From positions 124,001-188,000 of the forward strand of contig POSG01000001.1 in assembly GCA_003314535.1 (NCBI GenBank): 64,000 bases of DNA, given 5' to 3'. Each line of letters starts with the position of its first letter. Position 1 is the first letter of the stretch. This document shows positions 16,855 to 26,132 of the stretch, in pieces. The notes under the pieces are model-generated. The model had not been told where the DNA came from. It made no database searches and saw nothing but the letters and a program-made list of their open reading frames with translations. The position numbers and the translations under genes are program-made. This DNA is from Geobacter sp. (GTDB lineage Bacteria; Desulfobacterota; Desulfuromonadia; Geobacterales; Geobacteraceae).

Positions 16855-17571
16855 TCAGAAATCCACCTCAACAGTACCGGAATCCAGAACCCTGCCCTGG
16901 ACATCTTTCTTGGAATTCAGGTTCTGCACCATTATCAGGTCCCCTTCTGCAGCCGATCCCTTGGCTCTTCCGGCAGCCGTCACCCGGAGGGACCCGTCCT
17001 CTGCAACTAAGGTAACCATCTGCCCGTATTTGATTATGGGAACTTTTTCCAGAAAATCGCTTCGAACCGGACTGTTGCCGCGAATGTTTATCCGCACGAC
17101 CTTTCCCACTACCGTAGACGGATCAAACGCCACTTTCCCGGAAATGCCGGCCAAATCCCTTTTCTGCAGCGTTACATCCCCCTCGGAAATGACCTCGCCC
17201 CTCACCAGCGGACGAAGCGTGACAACCATGTCGGCAAGGGCTTCCACCTCCACCGGCACACTAATGTTCCTGACCACGCTGTCGTCCACCCTGACAATGA
17301 ATCCCAGGTTCGTTCTGCCCCAGCCTTCCCACTGCCTGGGCGCTATGAAATCATAGCTGATCTTCCCTGAGGGAAGGTTCATGTCTCCGTTGTAACCGAT
17401 CCTCTTGATCCTTATCTCCAGGCCGGTGCCGTTCGTCCTTTCCATGATGAAGGATGTAATGGCTTCCCGGATTTTCTTTTCCCTGAGCACGGCGCCGCCT
17501 GCTCCCTTGGCAGGCGAACAGACAGCGCCCACGAACACGAGCAGCATTATGGCTACAAGTTGTCTTTTCAT
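16855..17571 (-). CDS. flgA: P-ring assembly chaperone FlgA
   Basis: The 238-aa protein has a signal peptide (MKRQLVAIMLLVFVGAVCSPAKG) and the C-terminal SAF/FlgA region (TLRPLVRGEVISEGDVTLQK, VVGKVVRINIRGNSPVR, GQMVTLVAEDGSLRVT). FlgA is a periplasmic chaperone for FlgI. Its position directly upstream of flgH and flgI matches the role. The length is usual for FlgA. Confidence 0.92.
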   Translation of the reverse strand: MKRQLVAIMLLVFVGAVCSPAKGAGGAVLREKKIREAITSFIMERTNGTGLEIRIKRIGYNGDMNLPSGKISYDFIAPRQWEGWGRTNLGFIVRVDDSVVRNISVPVEVEALADMVVTLRPLVRGEVISEGDVTLQKRDLAGISGKVAFDPSTVVGKVVRINIRGNSPVRSDFLEKVPIIKYGQMVTLVAEDGSLRVTAAGRAKGSAAEGDLIMVQNLNSKKDVQGRVLDSGTVEVDF

Positions 17572-17596
17572 ATTCCTGACCCCGCTTCACCAACAG

Positions 17597-18382
17597 TTAC
17601 TTCTTCATATTGTTCGCCTGCTGCAGCATCTCGTCGGCAGCCTGCACGGCTTTGGAATTGATCTCGTACGCCCTCTGCCCAACTATCATGTTCACCATTT
17701 CTTCCATGACGCTTACGTTGCTCATCTCCAGGAAACCCTGGCGCACAGTGCCGATCCCGTTCTGCCCCGGCGTTCCTGTCGTTGCGTTTCCCGAAGCATC
17801 GGTAGTCATGAAGAGGTTGCGTCCCTGGGCCGACAGACCGGCTGGATTCTGAAATGTGGCCAACTGCAGGTTGCCGATGGTGGTCGTGCCGGATTGGCCG
17901 GACTGAGTGACCGCAACCGTCCCGTCGGTACCGATGCTGATCTTGGTTGCGTTGCTGGGTATCACGATTTCCGGGACCAGGGGATCACCGTCACTTGTCA
18001 CGACACGCCCCTGCCCGTCCCGCTTGAAAGCGCCTGCCCTGGTATATGCAGTGGTGCCGTCAGCCATCTGGACCTGGAAGAAGCCTTCACCTTCAATGGC
18101 GATATCCAGTTCATTTCCGCTCTGTTTGATGTCACCCGCGGTAAAGACCTTAGTGACCGCTGCCGGTGTGGACCCGAGCCCGATCTGGATTCCCGCCGCC
18201 TGGGTGGAATTCGTCGCAGGAGACCCGGTCGCTTTCACGTTCTGGTACATCACGTCCTGGAAATCGGCGCGGCTTTTTTTGAACCCCGCCGTGTTCGCGT
18301 TTGCCAGGTTGTTGGCAATCACATCGATATTCAGCTGCTGCGACTGCATTCCCGAAGCCGCGGTCCAGAGTGCCCTGATCAT
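17597..18382 (-). CDS. flgG: Distal rod protein FlgG
   Basis: This 261-aa protein carries the rod signature [20 protein letters not shown] and [20 protein letters not shown], and the C-terminal helix [20 protein letters not shown]. The size and the [12 protein letters not shown] start are those of FlgG, the distal rod subunit crossing the P and L rings. It lies between flgF and flgA in one transcript direction. Confidence 0.96.
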   Translation of the reverse strand: MIRALWTAASGMQSQQLNIDVIANNLANANTAGFKKSRADFQDVMYQNVKATGSPATNSTQAAGIQIGLGSTPAAVTKVFTAGDIKQSGNELDIAIEGEGFFQVQMADGTTAYTRAGAFKRDGQGRVVTSDGDPLVPEIVIPSNATKISIGTDGTVAVTQSGQSGTTTIGNLQLATFQNPAGLSAQGRNLFMTTDASGNATTGTPGQNGIGTVRQGFLEMSNVSVMEEMVNMIVGQRAYEINSKAVQAADEMLQQANNMKK

Positions 18383-18420
18383 TTCGAAACCTCCTATTTC
18401 TATTCAAAGTGTCAGGAGTT

Positions 18421-18487
18421 TGCCTTTTGCCTTTTCTTCTGACTCCTGTATTCTGACTCCTGCATTCTTCCCTTCGCCTTTTGCCTA
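18421..18487. repeat. Low-complexity pyrimidine repeat between flgF and flgG
   Basis: The stretch repeats short blocks such as TTGCCTTT, CTGACTCCTG and TATTCTGACTCC. It resembles the tract at 26051-26120 (shared words TATTCTGAC and CTCCTG). It lies in a 108-bp gap inside an operon and shows no coding or terminator features. Confidence 0.7.
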
Positions 18488-18490
18488 TTC

Positions 18491-19225
18491 CTACACTTTC
18501 CCCAATTCGTTCACGGCTTTGCCGGTCATTGAATCGTAGTTCTGGATGAGTCTCTGGCAGGCCTCGAAGAACCGGCTCGTGTCTATAAGCTGAACCATTT
18601 CTTCAACCGCCGAGACATTGGAACCCTCCAGACGGCCTTGCATCACGGCTGCCTTGGTCGCCGGCTGAGTGGTAATTCCCGGATCGTTCGGCTCCAGCAG
18701 TCCCTGGCCTATCTTCCTCAGGTTATAGGGTTTTTCAAATGTCACGATGTCGAGCGCCCCTGTCTCAATGCCTTCCACGGAAATCTTGCCTTCGGCTGAG
18801 AAGCTCACCGAGCTGCCCTGGATGTTCACCGGCCCACCCTTTCCCATGACTTCGTAGCCGTCGACCGTGACAAGATTCCCGCTGCTGTTGAGGCGGAAGT
18901 TCCCCTGACGCGTATAGGCTTTCCCATTGGGCGTATTGATGACGAAAAATCCCTCGCCGTCCAGCGCCAGATCGAAAGTGTTTCCGGTCGTGCTTACCGG
19001 GCCGGCGGAATAGTCTATGCTCGTGCTTTCCGCTACGAGGACCGGCGCTTCAGCTGCGTAGCCGGAAGGTGAAGCCGAACCGTCCGACGGCAGCAATGCC
19101 TCGAATTTCATGCAATCCTTCTTGTAGCCGGGAGTGTTGACATTTGCCAGGTTGTGGGCCAGCACGTCCAGGCGCTGAACCGACACAAGCGCACCTGATA
19201 AAGATGCATACATACCGCTGTTCAT
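18491..19225 (-). CDS. flgF: Proximal rod protein FlgF
   Basis: The 244-aa protein has the FlgF opening MNSGMYASLSGALVSVQRLD followed by HNLANVNTPGYKKD. It ends with VEEMVQLIDTSRFFEACQRLIQNYD, the form typical of FlgF rather than FlgG. It forms part of the proximal rod. The gene follows fliA by 23 bp and precedes flgG. Confidence 0.94.
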   Translation of the reverse strand: MNSGMYASLSGALVSVQRLDVLAHNLANVNTPGYKKDCMKFEALLPSDGSASPSGYAAEAPVLVAESTSIDYSAGPVSTTGNTFDLALDGEGFFVINTPNGKAYTRQGNFRLNSSGNLVTVDGYEVMGKGGPVNIQGSSVSFSAEGKISVEGIETGALDIVTFEKPYNLRKIGQGLLEPNDPGITTQPATKAAVMQGRLEGSNVSAVEEMVQLIDTSRFFEACQRLIQNYDSMTGKAVNELGKV

Positions 19226-19248
19226 ATTAGTCTCCGTGAAGGACGCGC

Positions 19249-20004
19249 TCAGGCGCCCTGGTTTCTCATTTTCACTTTCAATCTGATGACTGCCTGGCTG
19301 TGCAACTGTGAAATGCGCGATTCGGTAAGTCCCAGGACCTCGCCTATCTCCTTCAGGTTAAGCTCTTCATAGTAGTAGAGAGTGATTACGATGCGCTCTT
19401 TTTCCGGCAGGGTTTCGATCGCCTCCCCAAGGGAATGCAGCAGCTGTTTCGCGATCATCTGGTTCTGCGGGTTTTCCGTGGTGTTGTCCGCGAGGAAATT
19501 CAGGAAGCCGAACGATCCGCCGTCTTCGTCTTCGTGGAAGTCTTCCAGGCTCATGAAAGAGAGCGAATGCACCTCCTCGATCAGCTGGAAATATTTCTCG
19601 AGGTCCATTCCCATGGCAGCCGCCACCTCTTCGCTGGTTGGGTTCCTTCCCAGCTTCTGTTCAAGCACGGCGAATTCCTGTTCGAGACGCTTGTATTTCT
19701 CGCGAAGGGTCCTTGGAAGCCAGTCCTGAGCCCTCAGTTCGTCCATGATCGACCCCATGATCCGTTTTTCGGCAAAGGTCTTGAACTGTATCCCCCGGGC
19801 AGGGTCGAAGCGCTCCGCCGCTGTGATCAGCCCGATGACGGCGACGCTCATCAGGTCCTGCTGGTCAAGGTGGGAGGGCAACTTGGAGGATACCCTGCCC
19901 ACCAGATACTTGACCAGCGGAAGATGGGACATGATCAACTCGTCCCTGTTCTGGAACGGGCTAAACATCACATCGGATTCATAGTTCTTCGCGAGATTGT
20001 TCAT
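19249..20004 (-). CDS. fliA: Flagellar sigma factor FliA (sigma-28)
   Basis: The 251-aa protein shows sigma regions 2 (HLPLVKYLVGRVSSKLP, ITAAERFDPARGIQFKTFAE, RIMGSIMDELRAQDWLPR), 3 (NPTSEEVAAAMGM) and 4 (LPEKERIVITLYYYEELNLKE, LTESRISQLHSQAVIRLK). It directs RNA polymerase to late flagellar promoters, four of which I see here. I use the ATG at 20004 with GGAG 5 nt upstream; an ATG at 20040 with GGGGAGG is possible. It is in the flhA-flhF-fliA unit, so it is made under sigma-54 control. Confidence 0.96.
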   Translation of the reverse strand: MNNLAKNYESDVMFSPFQNRDELIMSHLPLVKYLVGRVSSKLPSHLDQQDLMSVAVIGLITAAERFDPARGIQFKTFAEKRIMGSIMDELRAQDWLPRTLREKYKRLEQEFAVLEQKLGRNPTSEEVAAAMGMDLEKYFQLIEEVHSLSFMSLEDFHEDEDGGSFGFLNFLADNTTENPQNQMIAKQLLHSLGEAIETLPEKERIVITLYYYEELNLKEIGEVLGLTESRISQLHSQAVIRLKVKMRNQGA

Positions 20005-20088
20005 AATTTCTCCCATCCTGCGGCAAAGCCGGGGGCCCATGAGCCTCCCCGCTCCACCCGTGCATATCTATCATTCATAATCATTGCA

Positions 20089-21420
20089 TTATTGACCGAG
20101 AAGAAGCTCCGCCACTTTCCTTGATGTAGCCGGTTCAATATCCTCGGGAACCCTCTGGCCCCTGGTGAAATATGACAACGGCAATTTGTTCTCTATCTGC
20201 AGGTTTATGATCGATCCAAAGGAACTGCTTTCGTCAAGCTTGGTAAAGAGCAGCCTGGAGACCGGCAACATCCCGAAACCTTTCACTATGGACCGCAGTT
20301 CGCTCTCCCGGGTCGTTGCCGCGACGCAAAGGTGGATTTCAATGGCTTGCTGGCAATGCAGCATCTCTCGCAAGCGTTCGATGGTTTCCAGGTCCCGGGG
20401 GCTGCGTCCGACCGTGTCGATAATGACAAGATCCTTGTCCGAGTGAATTTCCAGTGCTTTCTGCAGCTCTCCCGGTGTCGACGCCACTTCGAGAGGCACT
20501 CCCATTATCCTGGAATACGTCTTCAGCTGCTCGACCGCGCCGACACGGAAGGTATCGATGGTAATGAGCGCAACCCGTGCTTTTCTCTCGAGAGTGTAAT
20601 GTGCGGCCAGCTTCGCAACCGTGGTTGTCTTGCCGACCCCTGTCGGGCCGACCAGCGCCACAATCCTTGCGCCGTTTCTTTTCATGCGGATGGATCCACT
20701 GCATTTCACGGCAGCCTCGATGCTCTCTTTCAGTCTCCCCCTGAGGTCTTCGGAACCGGCCAGCTGAATTCCGTTTGCCTTGGCCTTTCCGGCAAGGGTT
20801 CGGATCGTTTCTTCATTCACTCCTGCTTCATGAAGCGCCGTGGAAACCTCGGCAAGCGCTGAGTTGTCGTTCCTCCCGTCAGCAATGCCGTCAACGGCGT
20901 TTTCTTCCGGTGATGCGTCAAAAGACCGGAATTTGAGAGGAGCCGGAGGAGTGTCTTCCCGTTTCACACCATCCAGATTCCCTCTTTTCACAATCTGGTT
21001 TTCCTCGGGGTCAAAACCGTCGGGCTGCAATTCGACAGATCGGAAACTTCCCTTATTGGCCATCCCGCCGGGCTCGAGCGATGTGCGATTTTTCAGTTCG
21101 CCCTTCTCCCTCGTGAAAAGACTGTCCACCCGTTCCCTGAGCTCTTTCAGCTCTCTGGCAAGCGGTTCGAGCATGGATTTGCGGAACTCATCCCTGGTAG
21201 TTTCTTCCACGGGGGGATATTCCATCGGATATGAGAGCCTTCTGGCCGGTACCGGCCCCAGTGCGGCCGTTATGGAAAAGACCGGCTTGCCGAACAGGCC
21301 CAGAATCCCTTTGCGGCGCTCCCTGCGCGAGGAAACGATCATTGCGTCGGGCCCCAGTTCTGCCTTCACGAGATGCATTGCTTCGGTCATGTTTGCTGCC
21401 TGAAATGTTCTAGTTTGCAT
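20089..21420 (-). CDS. flhF: SRP-type GTPase FlhF
   Basis: The 443-aa protein has a variable N-terminus (about 1-190) followed by SRP-family N and G domains: Walker A GPTGVGKTTTVAKLAAHY, then IDTFRVGAVEQLKTY, DTVGRSPRD and TKLDE. FlhF sets the polar site and number of flagella, normally with the MinD-like ATPase FlhG that stimulates its GTPase. Here the next gene is fliA, without flhG between. The ATG overlaps the flhA 3' end by 11 bp. Confidence 0.94.
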   Translation of the reverse strand: MQTRTFQAANMTEAMHLVKAELGPDAMIVSSRRERRKGILGLFGKPVFSITAALGPVPARRLSYPMEYPPVEETTRDEFRKSMLEPLARELKELRERVDSLFTREKGELKNRTSLEPGGMANKGSFRSVELQPDGFDPEENQIVKRGNLDGVKREDTPPAPLKFRSFDASPEENAVDGIADGRNDNSALAEVSTALHEAGVNEETIRTLAGKAKANGIQLAGSEDLRGRLKESIEAAVKCSGSIRMKRNGARIVALVGPTGVGKTTTVAKLAAHYTLERKARVALITIDTFRVGAVEQLKTYSRIMGVPLEVASTPGELQKALEIHSDKDLVIIDTVGRSPRDLETIERLREMLHCQQAIEIHLCVAATTRESELRSIVKGFGMLPVSRLLFTKLDESSSFGSIINLQIENKLPLSYFTRGQRVPEDIEPATSRKVAELLLGQ

Positions 21421-23497
21421 CTGCAGTCACCACTCCCACGGATTGGATTTTTATGTTCGGAGGTATTTCATTATGTGACAGGACCGCTAGGCCGGGCAGA
21501 AAGCGTTCAGTCAGTTTCTTGACATGCCTTCTCACGGAGGGGGACGCCAGCAGAACCGGCATTCCGCCCGTCTGGCTGAACTTTTCCATCGCCGCCCTGA
21601 TGTTATGCAGGATCCGCTGTGCGACTCCAGGGTCTATGGCCAGGTATCCGCCGTGTTCAGCCGGCTGCACGGACTCCGCGACAACTTCCTCTATCTGCCG
21701 GTCGAGCGTGATCAGGTTCAAAACATCGCCGTCCTGTTTGAACTGTTCAACAATGTAGCGACCCAGCCCCTGGCGCACGAATTCGGTCAGGACATCCGGG
21801 TCCTTGGTCATGGCGCCGTAATCGGCCAAAATTTCCAGGATCGTCCTGAGATCGCGGATCGACACGTTCTCCTTGAGAAGGTTGTGCACCACCTTCAGGA
21901 CCGTGCCCAGGCTCAGCAGTGAAGGCACCAGTTCGTCTACGACTTTGGGGTATATTGCCGCCAGGTTGTCCAGGAGCTGCTGGAGTTCCTGCCGGCCCAC
22001 CAGTTCATGGGCGTGCTTCTTGATTATCTCGCTCACGTGCGTGGCCATGATCGTTGTGCTGTCGACCACCGTATACCCGCAGATCTGTGCATTCTCCCTG
22101 TCAGTCCCCTTGATCCAGACCGCCGGGAGGCCGAAAACGGGCTCGGTCGTCTTTGCACCGGCGATTTCAACGGACGCGGCGCCGGAATCCATTGCGAGAA
22201 ACTGGCCGGTGAGATTCCCTCCCCCTACCCTGGCGCCCTTTATCATGATCGAGTATTCGTGCGGTTTCAGCTGCAGGTTGTCATGAATGTGAATGGGCGG
22301 GACAATGAACCCCATCTTCTGGGCAAAACTTTTCCTTATAGTGCGGATCCGCTCCAGGAGCTCCCCCTGCTGGGCCGCATCAACCAGGGGGACAAGGCCG
22401 TAACCAACTTCCAGTTCGAGGAGGTCAACCGGCCTGATTGTCGATATCTGGTCACCTGCATCCTCAGCCGCTCCAGAGGCTTTCAGGCTCTCATCCTCCT
22501 CGACAACGAGCGTTTTCTCGCGAGCCATGCGGCCGGCAAAATAAGCAACTCCTGACATGAGGAAGAAGGCAAAATGGGGAAGCCCGGGAATGAGGCCGAA
22601 ACAGAACAGCACCCCTGACGAAACATAAAACGCCTTGGGATAGTTGAGGAACTGACCGGTTATCTCGTGGCCGAAATTCTTCTCATCCGCGGAACGGGTA
22701 ACAATGATTCCTGCTGCAGTCGAAATGATGAGCGCGGGTATCTGGGCAACCAGCCCCTCACCGATAGTCAGCAGGGTGTAATTCGCGAGAGCGGCGTCAA
22801 GAGCCATTCCCTTCTGCCATACACCTATCACGAAGCCGCCGACTATGTTGGTCAGCATTATGAGAACTGCCGCGATTGCGTCCCCACGCACGAATTTGCT
22901 GGCGCCGTCCATGGAACCGTAGAAATCCGATTCCCTGGAAACCTTCGATCTGCGTATCCTTGCTTCCTTTTCAGTTATGATTCCGGAGGACAGGTCTGCG
23001 TCAATGGCCATCTGCTTGCCCGGCATGGCATCGAGCGTAAAACGCGCAGCCACCTCGGCGACCCGGCCGGCGCCCTTGGTTATGACCACGAAATTGATGA
23101 TCACCAGGATCAGGAAGATGACCGCCCCGACCACGTAGTTACCGCCGACCACGAACTGGCCGAAGGCCTTGATGACCGCGCCGGCCGCTTCAACTCCTTC
23201 ATTGCCGTGGAGCAATATGAGTCGGGTAGAGGCGATGTTCAGAGACAGGCGGAACAGGGTGGTCACCAGGAGGATGGAAGGGAAAACGGAAAAATCCAGG
23301 GGCTGGGTCGTGTAAAGCCCCACCAGGAGAATTGCAAGGGCAAGGGTGATATTGGCAGCCAGAAAAATGTCCAGCATGAATGCGGGAAGCGGAATTATCA
23401 TGAGCGCCAGGATTCCGATAAGAACCATGGCCATGTAAATGTCCGAATTCTTCCTGAAGGACGAAAGCTCGAGTGTTTCCGCGGTGCCGGTTGCCAT
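21410..23497 (-). CDS. flhA: Flagellar export gate protein FlhA
   Basis: The 695-aa membrane protein has about eight N-terminal helices up to residue 330. These include the conserved FHIPEP-type stretch between helices 4 and 5 (TKGAGRVAEVAARFTLDAMPGK, quoted in outline, with LDAMPGKQMAIDADLSSG). The C-terminal cytoplasmic domain binds chaperone-substrate pairs. It forms the nonameric ring of the export gate. A strong sigma-54 site 50 bp upstream shows that a new transcript starts here after flhB. Confidence 0.97.
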   Translation of the reverse strand: MATGTAETLELSSFRKNSDIYMAMVLIGILALMIIPLPAFMLDIFLAANITLALAILLVGLYTTQPLDFSVFPSILLVTTLFRLSLNIASTRLILLHGNEGVEAAGAVIKAFGQFVVGGNYVVGAVIFLILVIINFVVITKGAGRVAEVAARFTLDAMPGKQMAIDADLSSGIITEKEARIRRSKVSRESDFYGSMDGASKFVRGDAIAAVLIMLTNIVGGFVIGVWQKGMALDAALANYTLLTIGEGLVAQIPALIISTAAGIIVTRSADEKNFGHEITGQFLNYPKAFYVSSGVLFCFGLIPGLPHFAFFLMSGVAYFAGRMAREKTLVVEEDESLKASGAAEDAGDQISTIRPVDLLELEVGYGLVPLVDAAQQGELLERIRTIRKSFAQKMGFIVPPIHIHDNLQLKPHEYSIMIKGARVGGGNLTGQFLAMDSGAASVEIAGAKTTEPVFGLPAVWIKGTDRENAQICGYTVVDSTTIMATHVSEIIKKHAHELVGRQELQQLLDNLAAIYPKVVDELVPSLLSLGTVLKVVHNLLKENVSIRDLRTILEILADYGAMTKDPDVLTEFVRQGLGRYIVEQFKQDGDVLNLITLDRQIEEVVAESVQPAEHGGYLAIDPGVAQRILHNIRAAMEKFSQTGGMPVLLASPSVRRHVKKLTERFLPGLAVLSHNEIPPNIKIQSVGVVTADAN

Positions 23498-23546
23498 CTG
23501 TTTTTCCTCTTGATTTTTAGAGGGTTATGCTTACACCCATCAGAAA

Positions 23547-23562
23547 AGCAACCTTTGTGCCA
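23547..23562 (-). promoter_or_regulatory. Sigma-54 promoter of flhA-flhF-fliA-flgF-flgG-flgA-flgH-flgI
   Basis: The minus strand reads TGGCACAAAGGTTGCT. It matches TGGCACG-N4-TTGCW except for one base at the end of the -24 element. It explains the 262-bp gap between flhB and flhA; the leader would be about 40 nt. This is one of the best sigma-54 sites of the window. Confidence 0.78.
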
Positions 23563-23759
23563 TAGCAGGCGGTATGGGGAGCAAAAGAATCGTGAAGAAG
23601 GCAAAGTCCCGCCAGAACGCGTTTTGCGCTCATCCAGGGCAGGGGATTTCCGTTGGCGAATTCCGGATTTTCAAAAGGTCGGATTGTGTTTGGACAGGAT
23701 TTTGAAAAAGGGCGAGTCAAGGTTTTGTCTGGAAGCCTGCACAGTGATTTTGGCAGCTG

Positions 23760-24827
23760 TCATTGCATCTTACCCTTGAGGCCGTATACGTAGGCCAGCA
23801 CCTCTGCAACCGCAACATAAAGTGATTCCGGAATCTCTTCCCCTTCCTTTACTCCGGAGTAAAGTTCACGGGCAAGAAAACGATTCTCCACCAGCATTAC
23901 GTTGCTTTCCCGTGCCATTGCCTTGATCCTCTGGGCAAGATGATCCATCCCCTTGGCCAGGACTATCGGCGCGGCCATCCTGGTGCGGTCGTATTTCAGC
24001 GCTACGGCGTAATGGGTCGGGTTCGTCACGACCACATCTGCCTTCGGAATGACCTGCCGGAGTCTCCGGAATGCCCTTTCGTACCGCAGTTTTCTTATCT
24101 TCCCCTTTACCTGCGGATCGCCCTCCGTGTCCTTCGACTCCTTTTTCACCTCTTCCTTCGTCATCTTGAGGTTCTGGATGAAGTTCCACTTGACGAAGGC
24201 CAGATCCAGCACAGCCAGAATGATCATTACACCGCAGGTGTGAACCACGATCTTGAACGCGATATGGCTTATGAAGCTGAAAATCCCCCTGATATCCGCG
24301 TCGGTCAGGTAAAGCATCCCGTCCATTTCGTCGCGGAGGATCCGATAGGCGATATATCCTACGATAAGCATTTTTATGATCGACTTGATTCCTTCGACTG
24401 CCGCTTCTTTCTTGAAAATCCGCTGGAACCCCGTCATCGGGTTGAGGTTTTCAAACTTCAGCTGGAGTCTTTCGGCGGAAAACGACACGCTTCCCTGGAT
24501 AACGACCCCCATTATTCCTGCGATCATCACCATCAGCATGAAAGGAGCAAGTATCTCGCCTAGAAAGAGAAACTGCTTGAGAAGCAGGCTGTAAGCGCTT
24601 GTTTCGGTAACCTCAACCTTCCCCATCCCGGCAAATATTCCCCGGCAGTTTTCCTTGAGGCCGGAAAACATCTGTCCGCCCAACCCATACAGGACCACCA
24701 TCGATACGAGAAGAGACACTGTTGCCGACATGTCGCGGCTTATGGGCGGAGACCCCTTTTGCCGTGCCTCGGAAAGCTTGCGCTGCGTGGGTTGTTCGGT
24801 TTTTGAATGTTTATCCGCTTCCGACAT
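23760..24827 (-). CDS. flhB: Flagellar export switch protein FlhB
   Basis: The 355-aa protein has four membrane helices and a cytoplasmic C-terminal domain with the autocleavage motif NPTH (VVVTNPTHYAVALKYD). FlhB self-cleaves there and, on a signal from FliK, switches export from hook to filament substrates. The N-terminus DKHSKTEQPTQRKLSEARQKG is typical. It is the last gene of the fliL-flhB unit. The C-terminal cytoplasmic part is echoed by the small gene at 53242. Confidence 0.96.
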   Translation of the reverse strand: MSEADKHSKTEQPTQRKLSEARQKGSPPISRDMSATVSLLVSMVVLYGLGGQMFSGLKENCRGIFAGMGKVEVTETSAYSLLLKQFLFLGEILAPFMLMVMIAGIMGVVIQGSVSFSAERLQLKFENLNPMTGFQRIFKKEAAVEGIKSIIKMLIVGYIAYRILRDEMDGMLYLTDADIRGIFSFISHIAFKIVVHTCGVMIILAVLDLAFVKWNFIQNLKMTKEEVKKESKDTEGDPQVKGKIRKLRYERAFRRLRQVIPKADVVVTNPTHYAVALKYDRTRMAAPIVLAKGMDHLAQRIKAMARESNVMLVENRFLARELYSGVKEGEEIPESLYVAVAEVLAYVYGLKGKMQ

Positions 24828-24839
24828 CGTACACCCTGG

Positions 24840-25622
24840 TCATGAAAGTATCTTCAGGAGCAGCCTGAACTGGTTGAGCATGTCGCCGAAAGACGACTGG
24901 AGAGTGCGCATGAAGATCATCAGCGACATGCCGAGCACGATGAAACCGATGCCGATATTGACCGGCATGCTGATCATGAAAACATTCATCTGCGGAAATG
25001 ATCTGGCCATGATTCCCAGGACGACAGTGGTTGCCAGCAAAGCGACCATCACAGGCGCCGCAAGCTTTATTCCAAGAATGAATATCCCGGATGTGGTGGT
25101 GACGAGAAAAGCAAGCAGGCTGCCGTTCATGTGCCATCCGCCTACCGGCAGCACCGAGTAGCTCTGCACGATGGCCCTGATGAAATCATGATGCACCCCG
25201 AGGGAGAGGAACAGGAGCATCGCCAGCAGGGACTGGAAAAGAGACATGAGCGGAACCTGGCCCATGGCTGGATCAAACAATGATGATATGGAGAATCCCA
25301 TCTGCATGCCCACGATCTGGCCACAGAACTCCACCGCGCCGAACACGGCCTTGACGATCAGTCCCAGCGTGAGGCCGATCAGGACCTCGGCCGCCACGAC
25401 AAGCGACAGGGAGATGAAATCTCCCGGCATGTTTATGGATTTCAGTTTCAGGACGGGAAACAGGACCATTGTCATGGCGAATATGGTCACGACCCTGATT
25501 TGCAGCGGCACCCTTTCCCCGCCGAAAAGCGGCAATGCAGAGAACATTCCTGCAAGCCTCCCCAGAACGAGGGTGAACAGGGTGAAATCCTGGGGTGAGA
25601 GAAAAGGAGGCAGCTGGAACAT
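24840..25622 (-). CDS. fliR: Flagellar export protein FliR
   Basis: The 260-aa polytopic protein has about six hydrophobic segments and FliR motifs (FTLVLGRLAGMFSALPLFGG, GLTLGLIVKAVFGAVEFCGQ, VGMQMGFSISSLFDP). It forms the export-gate core with FliP and FliQ. It ends 12 bp before flhB. Confidence 0.95.
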   Translation of the reverse strand: MFQLPPFLSPQDFTLFTLVLGRLAGMFSALPLFGGERVPLQIRVVTIFAMTMVLFPVLKLKSINMPGDFISLSLVVAAEVLIGLTLGLIVKAVFGAVEFCGQIVGMQMGFSISSLFDPAMGQVPLMSLFQSLLAMLLFLSLGVHHDFIRAIVQSYSVLPVGGWHMNGSLLAFLVTTTSGIFILGIKLAAPVMVALLATTVVLGIMARSFPQMNVFMISMPVNIGIGFIVLGMSLMIFMRTLQSSFGDMLNQFRLLLKILS

Positions 25623-25653
25623 TGAACTATTACTCCGGGGAATGGTCGCGGCT

Positions 25654-25923
25654 TCAGTTTCTCAGGCCTGGAATCATGGCAAATATTTCCCTAGTGAAAT
25701 CAGACATATAGCTCATCATCCAGGGGAAAAATATGATCATGGCAACCATCACCGCCACGATCTTCGGCACAAAGGCGAGAGTCGCTTCATTGATGGAGGT
25801 GACTGTCTGGAAAATGCTGATCACCAGGCCAACTGCCAGGCTGAAGACCAGCAGGGGCGCCGAAAGCATCAGTGTCACTTCGAAACTTCTCCGCGCCAGT
25901 TGAGTTACCAGTTCAGGGGTCAT
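25654..25923 (-). CDS. fliQ: Flagellar export protein FliQ
   Basis: The 89-aa protein has two membrane hairpin helices (LMLSAPLLVFSLAVGLVISI and VAVMVAMIIFFPWMMSYM) joined by FQTVTSINEATLAFVPK, the FliQ signature. I start it at the ATG at 25923, with AAAGGA 6 nt upstream; the longer frame to 26004 has no ribosome site. FliQ joins the FliPQR core complex. Confidence 0.94.
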   Translation of the reverse strand: MTPELVTQLARRSFEVTLMLSAPLLVFSLAVGLVISIFQTVTSINEATLAFVPKIVAVMVAMIIFFPWMMSYMSDFTREIFAMIPGLRN

Positions 25924-26050
25924 GTCGAATCCTTTCAAAATCAGGAATTCAGGAGTCGGGATTATAAACGTCAAATTTTTCGAAACAACATTGTCATAGG
26001 TCATGATTGTTTCGCAGTGTCAGAAAGTAATTATCCAGACTTTTGGCTTT

Positions 26051-26120
26051 CTCCTGACTTCTGTATTCTGTATTCTGTATTCTGTATTCTGACTTCTGTA
26101 TTCTGAATTCTGTATTCTGC
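26051..26120. repeat. Heptanucleotide tandem repeat between fliP and fliQ
   Basis: Four perfect copies of CTGTATT (26061-26088) are flanked by related blocks (CTGACTTCTG, CTGAATTCTG). The tract lies in the 238-bp gap between fliQ and fliP and is related to the tract at 18421-18487. Copy-number slippage here would not alter a protein. Confidence 0.85.
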
Positions 26121-26132
26121 CGTTTCCCTTCC

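Noticed and set aside
23517-23720. Minus-strand 67-codon frame between flhB and flhA
   Set aside because: It lies across the sigma-54 promoter at 23547-23562 and has no ribosome site or recognisable features.
22667-23779. Plus-strand open frame of 370 codons opposite flhA
   Set aside because: It is antisense to the conserved flhA gene; its His/Gly/Asp-rich sequence is an artefact of the opposite strand.
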